Assembly (NCBI GenBank): GCA_016191995.1
Contig: JACPVA010000049.1
Location: 1 to 51,358 of the forward strand
Direction of reading: 5' to 3'
DNA from: Burkholderiales bacterium
GTDB taxonomy: Bacteria > Pseudomonadota > Gammaproteobacteria > Burkholderiales > Burkholderiaceae_C
Length of the DNA stretch: 51,358 bases
The translations under genes and the position numbers were made by a program. Within the stretch, counting starts at the first letter, position 1, and the number at the start of each line of letters is the position of its first letter. The notes under the pieces were generated by a model. It ran no database searches and was not told the DNA's origin. It was given only the letters and a program-made list of their open reading frames with translations. This document shows, piece by piece, positions 45,972 to 51,358 of the stretch.

Positions 45972-45999
45972 ATGATAAACGTTTCATGATCAAGCGCAA
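45972..45999 (-). promoter_or_regulatory. Candidate sigma-70 promoter of the small-gene unit
   Basis: On the minus strand, TTGCGC (45999-45994) and TATCAT (45977-45972) are spaced by 16 bases in a locally AT-rich patch, the most AT-rich in this region. An imperfect palindrome around AAACGTTT (45972-45990) overlaps the -10 and spacer and could be an operator. Confidence 0.55.
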
Positions 46000-46110
46000 G
46001 GATTTTTGATCAGGTTCGATCAGGCCGTCGCGATCGGCCCACGGCGCGGCGGCGCGCCCGCCCCATGGCGCCGGGCTGGCGCGGCCGTCCGTGCGCGCGG
46101 GCCGAGGCGC

Positions 46111-46665
46111 TCAGCGCTTCTTGCGCTGCAGCGGGGCAACGCCGGCCTGGCTCTTGCGCCACAGCGCGCGGTCGTCGTCGGGCGCCGCCGCGGCCGGCGC
46201 CGGGCGCGGCGGCGGCGTCGTCAGGACCTCGCCGAGCAGGTCGAGCAGGCGTGCGCGCGCGCGCTGCGGGTGGCGCCGGTAGTAGCTCAGCACGAGGCCG
46301 ACGATGAAGCGCTCGTCGTCGTCACGCGGCACGCTGCTCGTCGGCAGCGGCTCGTCGCCGGCGCCGTCCGGCGGCAGCGGGACCGGCGTGTCGTCGTGCG
46401 GCTGGTCCATCCAGCCCGCGGGCTTGCGGCAGCGCTGCTCGAACTGGCGCGCAAGCCGCTCGCCGATCTGGCGCGTGCGGCTCTTGATCTGGCTCCAGTA
46501 GCTGGGCTGGATCAGCACATGCTCGGCGAAGCGCCGCTCCAGGCCGCGCAGCGCGACCGGATCGGGCTGGCGCACGACGCTGCGCACGAACTCGTCGAAT
46601 AGGCGCAGCGCATTCTCGTAGCGTCGCTGCGCGAGCTCGGCCGGGTCGGGGGCGGCAAGAATCAT
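46111..46665 (-). CDS. Hypothetical protein with repressor-like helical region, 184 residues
   Basis: No family assigned. It starts MILAAPDPAELAQRRYENAL and is helical for the first ~100 residues: FDEFVRSVVRQPDPVALRGL, ERRFAEHVLIQPSYWSQIKS, TRQIGERLARQFEQRCRKPA, then GWMDQPH. The KPAGWMDQP ending of that helix pair is reminiscent of XRE/CI-type repressor N-terminal regions, suggesting DNA binding. The middle holds an acidic linker, then FIVGLVLSYYRRHPQRARAR. The C-terminus is Pro/Ala-rich and ends QRKKR. It stands alone on the minus strand. Confidence 0.7.
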   Translation of the reverse strand: MILAAPDPAELAQRRYENALRLFDEFVRSVVRQPDPVALRGLERRFAEHVLIQPSYWSQIKSRTRQIGERLARQFEQRCRKPAGWMDQPHDDTPVPLPPDGAGDEPLPTSSVPRDDDERFIVGLVLSYYRRHPQRARARLLDLLGEVLTTPPPRPAPAAAAPDDDRALWRKSQAGVAPLQRKKR

Positions 46666-46671
46666 TCGCGC

Positions 46672-46937
46672 ATGATAAAGGTCGGTCGTGCTGGCGAGGC
46701 CGGAGGTCGAGCCGGAAGTCCAGGTCGTGGGCGACCGCGTCGACCTTCACGCCGACCGGCGCCAGCAGCCCCTGACGTGAAACGACCCCCTGACTCGCTG
46801 CGCTCGTCCCCCCCCCCCCGCTGGCGTGGTCATTTCCTTCGGAACGACCTTGCGGGACTGCCATGGTCGCGCACCGCACCGCGGATCGCGAGCTCCCGGT
46901 CGAGGCTGCGGGCTCGAGCCGGTCGTGCGGCGCATAA
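46672..46937. other. Spacer upstream of vapB with a poly-C tract
   Basis: About 265 bases without a supportable gene. It holds a run of 12 C at 46808-46819. Short minus-strand frames are open but lack start signals and family similarity. Confidence 0.5.
46808..46819 (+). repeat. Homopolymer of 12 cytosines
   Basis: Twelve consecutive C residues in a noncoding spacer about 155 bases upstream of vapB. Long runs like this are prone to slippage in vivo and to sequencing error. Confidence 0.85.
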
Positions 46938-46955
46938 TTCATCATCAGTGATGAA
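46938..46955. promoter_or_regulatory. Inverted-repeat operator upstream of vapB
   Basis: TTCATCA and TGATGAA form a perfect 7-base inverted repeat around four bases, ending 20 bases before the vapB ATG and next to a CATAAT -10-like hexamer (46933-46938). This is the expected place for VapB autorepression. Confidence 0.65.
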
Positions 46956-46975
46956 CTCGCCGTGCCAGGCTATTG

Positions 46976-47233
46976 ATGCGCACCACCCTCGACCTCGAAG
47001 ACGATGTTCTGCTCGCCGCCAAGTCCGTGGCACGGCAGGAGGGGCGCACGCTCGGACAGGTCGTCAGCGAACTCGCGCGCAGCGCGTTGCTCGCACGCGG
47101 CGCGAGCGCGGGCGACGCCGTGTCCGCGACCGCAGCGAGGCTGGCCAGCCTCGGCATCACGCCGCTGCCCCACCGTGGCGGCATCGTCACCGACGAGCTG
47201 GTTCGTCGGCTGCGCGACGAAGAAGGCGTCTGA
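46976..47233 (+). CDS. VapB-type ribbon-helix-helix antitoxin
   Basis: The 85-residue product begins MRTTLDLEDDVLLAAKSVAR, the usual ribbon-helix-helix start of VapB proteins, followed by QEGRTLGQVVSELARSALLA. A C-terminal toxin-binding tail follows (GITPLPHRGGIVTDELVRRL). A TTG one codon upstream is also in frame. A perfect inverted repeat lies upstream. The partner PIN toxin gene starts 24 bases downstream but is frameshifted, so the antitoxin may now act alone. Confidence 0.85.
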   Translation: MRTTLDLEDDVLLAAKSVARQEGRTLGQVVSELARSALLARGASAGDAVSATAARLASLGITPLPHRGGIVTDELVRRLRDEEGV

Positions 47234-47257
47234 GGAAGCTCGGGGCGACCCTGTGCG

Positions 47258-47691
47258 ATGCGCGCGCTGCTCGACGTCAACGTCCTGATCGCGCTGCACG
47301 ATCCGCAGCATGTTCACCACGCGCTCGCGGTCGACTGGCTGGAGGCGAACATTGCCGACGGCTGGGCGAGCTGCCCTCTGACGCAGAACGGCTGCCTGCG
47401 CGTGATGTGCCAGCCGTCCTATCCGAACCCCTGGGCCGTGCACGAGCTGGCCCCGCTGCTCGCGGCATCTTTCAGCGCCCCGACGCAATATTCTGGCCCG
47501 ACGCGATCAGCCTGCTCGAACCCGGGCGGCTGCGGCTGGACCGCGCGATCGGTCCGCGCCAGCTGACCGACCTGTACCTGCTGGCGCTGGCGGCACACCA
47601 GGGCGGGCGCTTCGTGACCTTCGATGCCCGGGTGCCGGTGGCCGCAGTCGTCGGGGCCGGGCCGAGGAATCTGCACGCGCTGCGGGCTTGA
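47258..47691 (+). pseudogene. VapC PIN-domain toxin, frameshifted
   Basis: The first frame reads MRALLDVNVLIALHDPQHVH and continues GWASCPLTQNGCLRVMCQPS to about PLLAA (near 47466). The remainder, IFQRPDAIFWPDAISLLEPG, then GPRQLTDLYLLALAAHQGGR and FVTFDARVPVAAVVG, lies in the next frame, ending with TGA at 47689-47691. Joined, the two parts give a full ~140-residue PIN RNase with its acidic residues (LLDVN; QLTDLYL; TFDAR). A one-base loss near 47463-47470 explains the break. It is either a real inactivation or a sequencing error. Unrepaired, the first frame ends at 47566 without the late catalytic Asp residues. Confidence 0.85.
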
Positions 47692-48128
47692 CCTGCGTCG
47701 AGCCAGCGTCGTCGACCGCGCCCCTTTTTTCGCCGCCGCCGTTTGCATGGGTCTCGCGCCGATGCTTATCGAAGAAGCGCCGCGCCGACCCTGGCTTTCT
47801 TGACCCCCTCGGGGGACGGGCCGGGCGCAGCCCGGCCCTGGGGGCGCCCAGAAGTCCCGATCGAGATCGGCGAGCAGCGCGAGCGCCCGGCCTGCATCTG
47901 CGCCAACCGGCGAACGATCGCGTCATGCCGGTCGGGGTGCAGCGCTGACCTTTGGTGCAGGCTGGCGGCCCGTCTTGCGACCAGCCGTTCAACGTGCTGC
48001 GGTGGGATCGTCAACGCGGCTTCGGTCGCGGCTTGCGCCATAGGGGTCATCCGCTGGCGCCGGCAAACGCAGACGCGGTGCAGACCAGCCCCGAAGTTTC
48101 GCCCCCACGCACATGCGGAACTGATCCG
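47692..48128. other. Spacer between vapC and the CoA transferase gene
   Basis: 437 bases with no confident gene. A minus-strand frame (48050 to 47766, 94 codons, starting MTPMAQAATEAALTIPPQHV) is open but runs into the REP-like palindrome and has no family match. The stretch also has a T-run at 47724-47729 after vapC and the palindromic element near 47801-47845. Confidence 0.5.
47801..47845. repeat. REP-like palindromic element
   Basis: A perfect 9-base stem GGGCCGGGC/GCCCGGCCC with a GCA loop (47818-47838) is flanked by C-rich and G-rich runs (CCCCCTCGGGGG before, TGGGGGCG after). The structure resembles the short intergenic palindromes scattered in Burkholderiales genomes. It can also act as a terminator. 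Only this copy is in the window. Confidence 0.55.
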
Positions 48129-50072
48129 TCAATCCCCCCGCAGCCGCTCCCGCGCCTCGGCCGCGGTCTCGTACAGGTGCGGCGCGACCCCGCGCGCCGC
48201 GAGCGCGGAGCCGAGCTTGGCGCGCAGGAAGCCGCTCGTCGCGTAGCGCGTCACATTGAGATAGAAGCGGTCCTCGAGCTCGTGCACCATCTGCGCCCAG
48301 GCGTCGGCGATATCGGGGTCGAGCTGGAAATGCTCGTAGTTGACGACCGCATAGACCTTCTCGCCGACCGGCGCCAGCAGCCGCCGGACCTGCTCGCGCA
48401 CCGCCTCGACATCGTCGGCGCTGCGGATCGCCAAACGCTCGAAGTCGATGAACAGCGTGCGCTGCGCGGCATCGAAGGCAAAGCGGTCCGCCAGCGGCAG
48501 CCGCGTCAGCCGCGCGCGCAGCCCCATCGCGGCGTCGGCGAAGACCGCCGGGTCCATCGTCGCCGGGTCGCGCTCGACCAGCGGCGCGAACCCCATCAGC
48601 GCCAGCACGTCGCGCGCCGGGTCCAGCCCGGGTGCGACCTCGACCAGCTCCAGCCCGCGCTCGTGCAGCCGGAACACCGCGCGCTCGGTGACGTACAGCA
48701 CCGGCTGGCCGCGCCGCCAGGCCTCGCGGCCGGAGAAGGTGCGGTGCTCGACCTCGGGAACGAACTTCGGCTGGCCATTGGCCAGGAAGCTGCCGACGAA
48801 AACCAGGCGCTGCGCGTTCTGGCTGATATTGACGAAGCCGCCGGCACCGGCGAGCCGGCTGCCGAAGCGGCTGACGTTGACATTGCCCTCGGCATCCGCC
48901 TGCGCCAGCCCGAGGAAGGCGATGTCCAGCCCGCCGCCGTCGTAGAAGTCGAACTGGTAGGGCTGGTCGATGATCGCGTCGGTATTGACGGCGGCGCCGA
49001 AGTTGAGCCCGCCGGCCGGGATGCCGCCGATCACGCCGGGCTCGGCGGTCAGCGTGATGAGGTCGACGATGCGCTCCTCGGCCGCCACCGCCGCCACGCC
49101 CTCGGGCATGCCGATGCCGAGGTTGACGACCGCGTTGGCACGCAGCTCCAGCGCCGCGCGGCGGGCGATGATCTTGCGCTCGCCCATCGCCATCGGCGCG
49201 ACCGCCGCCGCCGGCACGCGCAGCTCGCCGGCGAAGGCGGCGCTGTAGGGCTCGGCGAAGGTCTGCGGGTGGTATTCGGGCTTCTCGGCGACGACGACGC
49301 AGTCGACCAGCACCCCCGGCACCTTGACCTGGCGCGGGTTCAGCGAATGCCGCTCGGCCATGCGCTCGACCTGCGCGATGACGATGCCGCCGCTGTTGTG
49401 CGCCGCCATCGCGATCGCCAGCGACTCCAGCGTCAGCGCCTCGCGCTCCATCGTCAGGTTGCCGTCGGCGTCGGCGGTGGTGGCGCGGATCAGCGCGACG
49501 TCGATCGGGAAGGCCTTGTAGAAGAGCAGCTCCTCGCCGTCGATCTCGAATCGCCGCACCAGATCCTCGGTCGTGCGCGCATTGATGCGCCCGCCGCCGT
49601 GGCGCGGGTCGACGAAGGTGCCCAGGCCGACGCGCGACAGATGCCCCGGCTTGCCGGCGGCGATATCGCGAAACAGGTGGCTGATGACGCCCTGCGGCAG
49701 GTTCCAGGCCTCGATGCGGTTGTCGACCGCGAGCTTCTGCAGCGCCGGCACCAGCCCCCAGTGGCCGCCGATTACGCGCGCGACCAGCCCCTCGTGCGCG
49801 AGGTGGTTCAGCCCGCGCGTCTTGCCGTCGCCCTGGCCGGCGGCATAGACCAGCGTCAGCCCGCGCGGCCGGCCGCTATCCAGGAAGCGTTGCTCGAGCG
49901 CGACCGCGAGGTTCTCGGCGAACCCGATGCCGACGAACCCGCTCGTGGCGACGGTGTCGCCGTCGCGCACGAGCTGCAGCGCGTCGGCGGCCGGGACCTG
50001 CTTGCCGCGGCCGGCGGCGGCGAGGGCCCCCAGCGCGGCCAGCCGCTCGCCCCGCATCGTCTGGTTTCTCAT
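48129..50072 (-). CDS. Acyl-CoA:carboxylate CoA-transferase, YdiF/propionate CoA-transferase-like
   Basis: The 647-residue product fuses the alpha and beta CoA-transferase domains. The alpha part runs from [20 protein letters not shown] through [20 protein letters not shown]. The beta part contains [20 protein letters not shown] and the catalytic-Glu loop [20 protein letters not shown]. Such enzymes move CoA between acetate, propionate, acetoacetate or similar acids. The single-chain family is about 520-530 residues; here ~120 extra residues follow (from about [20 protein letters not shown]) and form a compact-looking C-terminal domain ([20 protein letters not shown]). The start at 50072 lacks a clear ribosome binding site; Met6 is an alternative. 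Confidence 0.9.
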   Translation of the reverse strand: MRNQTMRGERLAALGALAAAGRGKQVPAADALQLVRDGDTVATSGFVGIGFAENLAVALEQRFLDSGRPRGLTLVYAAGQGDGKTRGLNHLAHEGLVARVIGGHWGLVPALQKLAVDNRIEAWNLPQGVISHLFRDIAAGKPGHLSRVGLGTFVDPRHGGGRINARTTEDLVRRFEIDGEELLFYKAFPIDVALIRATTADADGNLTMEREALTLESLAIAMAAHNSGGIVIAQVERMAERHSLNPRQVKVPGVLVDCVVVAEKPEYHPQTFAEPYSAAFAGELRVPAAAVAPMAMGERKIIARRAALELRANAVVNLGIGMPEGVAAVAAEERIVDLITLTAEPGVIGGIPAGGLNFGAAVNTDAIIDQPYQFDFYDGGGLDIAFLGLAQADAEGNVNVSRFGSRLAGAGGFVNISQNAQRLVFVGSFLANGQPKFVPEVEHRTFSGREAWRRGQPVLYVTERAVFRLHERGLELVEVAPGLDPARDVLALMGFAPLVERDPATMDPAVFADAAMGLRARLTRLPLADRFAFDAAQRTLFIDFERLAIRSADDVEAVREQVRRLLAPVGEKVYAVVNYEHFQLDPDIADAWAQMVHELEDRFYLNVTRYATSGFLRAKLGSALAARGVAPHLYETAAEARERLRGD

Positions 50073-50177
50073 GCCGCGATGGTGGCACGCGGCGCGCGGC
50101 GCGGCATCGGGGCCGGCCCGCGATCCTGGCGCCGCAGGGCGGGAGGCTTGCGGGCTCGGCGGTTGTCCGCTGCCCTC

Positions 50178-51044
50178 CTACAGCGCCTGCGCGTCGAAGG
50201 TGTTGCAGTCGTCGACGTTGCCGCTGCGCATCCCGCGCTGGAACCAGCGCATGCGCTGCTCGCTGCTGCCGTGGGTGAAGCTGTCGGGCACGGCGTAGCC
50301 CTGCGAACGGCGCTGCAGCGCATCGTCGCCGATGCGCGAGGCGGCGTTCATCGCCTCCTCGATGTCACCCTGCTCGAGCCACTGCTTGCCGCGCTGCGAG
50401 TGGTGCGTCCAGACCCCGGCGAAGCAGTCGGCCTGCAGCTCGACGCGGACCGACAGCGCATTCATCTCGCGCTCTGAGACACGGCCGCGCATCCGCTCGA
50501 CCTGCTCGGTGACGCCGATCAGCCGCTGCACATGGTGGCCGACCTCGTGTGCGATCACATAGGCCTGCGCGAAGTCGCCCGGTGCACCGAGCTGCTGGCG
50601 CAAGGTGTCGAAGAAGTCGAGGTCGATATAGACCTTCATGTCGCCGGGGCAGTAGAACGGCCCCATCGCCGACTGCCCGGTGCCGCAGGCGGTGCCGACA
50701 TAACCGCGGAACAGCACCAGCTTGGGCTCGCGGTAGGGCTGACCGCCGGCGCCGAATTGCGCGCGCCAGACATCCTCGATATCGGCCAGCACGGTCGAGA
50801 CGAAGGCCGCCTCGCGGTCCTCGGCCGGCGGTGGCGCCGCCGGCCCCTGCGCCACCGGCGCGTCCGCACCACCGCCGAGCAGCCCCAGCACCGTCAGCGG
50901 GTTGATGCCGAACAGCCAGCCGGCGACGAGCGCGATCACGATCGTCCCCAGGCCGATGCCGCGCCCGCCGATGCGCGGCCCGGCCCCCCCGGCACCGCGC
51001 CGGTCCTCGACATTGCTGCTGCGGCGGTGGCCTTCCCACTTCAT
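50178..51044 (-). CDS. YpfJ/KPN_02809-family neutral zinc metallopeptidase
   Basis: The 288-residue product begins MKWEGHRRSSNVEDRRGAGG, has one membrane helix (LGTIVIALVAGWLFGINPLT, about residues 32-51), then a periplasmic-side peptidase-like domain. The zinc motif is AYVIAHEVGHHVQRLIGV (HEVGH). The third-ligand region is VRVELQADCFAGVWTHHSQR, and the conserved C-terminus is SFTHGSSEQRMRWFQRGM. AGGGAG precedes the ATG. The biological substrate of this widespread family is not known. Confidence 0.92.
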   Translation of the reverse strand: MKWEGHRRSSNVEDRRGAGGAGPRIGGRGIGLGTIVIALVAGWLFGINPLTVLGLLGGGADAPVAQGPAAPPPAEDREAAFVSTVLADIEDVWRAQFGAGGQPYREPKLVLFRGYVGTACGTGQSAMGPFYCPGDMKVYIDLDFFDTLRQQLGAPGDFAQAYVIAHEVGHHVQRLIGVTEQVERMRGRVSEREMNALSVRVELQADCFAGVWTHHSQRGKQWLEQGDIEEAMNAASRIGDDALQRRSQGYAVPDSFTHGSSEQRMRWFQRGMRSGNVDDCNTFDAQAL

Positions 51045-51105
51045 CGTGCGCTCCCTGGTCGTGTCGCGGTGGAAGTCGCCCGGCCCGCCACCGGGACCCG
51101 ATCGT

Positions 51106-51358
51106 TCAGGTCTTGGGCAGCGTCACCCCGCGCTGCCCCTGGTACTTGCCGCCGCGGTCCTTGTAGCTGGTCTCGCAGACCTCGTCGCTCTCGAAGAAGA
51201 TGACCTGTGCGCAGCCCTCGCCGGCGTAGATCTTGGCCGGCAGCGGTGTCGTATTGCTGAATTCCAGCGTGACGTAGCCCTCCCACTCGGGCTCGAACGG
51301 CGTCACGTTGACGATGATGCCGCAGCGCGCGTAAGTGCTCTTGCCCAGGCAGATCGTC
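51106..51358 (-). CDS. dcd: dCTP deaminase, C-terminal part (5' end outside window)
   Basis: The last 84 codons of dcd are present. Dcd deaminates dCTP to dUTP for thymidylate synthesis. Visible segments are [60 protein letters not shown] and the C-terminal lid [20 protein letters not shown]. The SKSTYAR-type catalytic segment has Gly before Lys here (LGKSTYAR). It is open at the window edge and lies 61 bases upstream of the YpfJ-type gene on the same strand. Confidence 0.95.
   Translation of the reverse strand, partial: TICLGKSTYARCGIIVNVTPFEPEWEGYVTLEFSNTTPLPAKIYAGEGCAQVIFFESDEVCETSYKDRGGKYQGQRGVTLPKT

Noticed and set aside
46672..47691. Single long plus-strand frame that includes the second half of VapC
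   Set aside because: Only its last ~75 codons are protein-like (PIN domain); the upstream part overlaps vapB and the first VapC half in another frame. Treated as a frameshifted vapC.
47766..48050. 94-codon minus-strand frame starting MTPMAQAATEAALT
   Set aside because: It runs through the REP-like palindrome, ends in low-complexity sequence and has no recognisable family; kept only as a note on the spacer.
47952..50477. 841-codon plus-strand open frame
   Set aside because: Antisense of the CoA transferase and metallopeptidase genes, both of which carry clear motifs on the minus strand.

Overview
The window is a very GC-rich, gene-dense chromosomal segment. Its gene content and order point to a betaproteobacterium, most likely Burkholderiales of the Rubrivivax/Leptothrix type. 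Supporting blocks are flhB-flhA-flhF-flhG, rpsP-rimM-trmD-rplS, pcnB-HAD phosphatase-hda-SirB1-murJ diverging from rpsT, DUF3579 beside argD-argF, and a LytTR two-component pair beside argH. The genus is an inference. There is no rRNA, tRNA, CRISPR array or intact insertion sequence.

Layout. 1-5.8 kb: flagellar export and placement genes on the minus strand, coupled by overlaps; the terminal FlhG-like protein has lost its P-loop. 5.8-6.6 kb: a scar holding the tail of a RelE/ParE toxin and a piece of an IS91-type HUH transposase. 6.6-17.8 kb: housekeeping genes (orn, an M48 protease, pterin dehydratase, rsgA, CoA-type Nudix hydrolase, the rpsP operon, folK) with a GNAT/HicB-like pair and two membrane proteins of unclear role. 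17.8-24 kb: pcnB through murJ on the minus strand, and rpsT on the plus strand with a clear promoter and a hairpin. 24-30.3 kb: arginine biosynthesis (argD, argF, argH) split by an AlgZ/AlgR-like sensor and regulator.

30.5-34.8 kb is the most unusual part. It is one tightly overlapping minus-strand unit: a cysteine desulfurase, a flavin/Fe-S enoate reductase with a changed cluster motif and a changed active-site histidine, an unrecognised 148-residue protein, and a zinc-ribbon/MaoC hot-dog fusion. It looks like a dedicated acyl-CoA or enoate-processing module that carries its own sulfur donor for Fe-S assembly. 34.9-40.4 kb: dinB, then a TRAP transporter followed by an FMN 2-hydroxy-acid (lactate-type) dehydrogenase, which suggests uptake and oxidation of a 2-hydroxy acid.

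40.5-48 kb is accessory-looking: a lipoprotein hydrolase, a second LytTR two-component pair, an acyltransferase-3 membrane protein, three very small proteins with strong ribosome binding sites behind one predicted promoter and a 5'-end hairpin, an orphan 184-residue protein, and a VapBC pair whose toxin is frameshifted. 48.1 kb to the end: an acyl-CoA transferase with a C-terminal extension, a YpfJ-type zinc metallopeptidase, and the 3' part of dcd.
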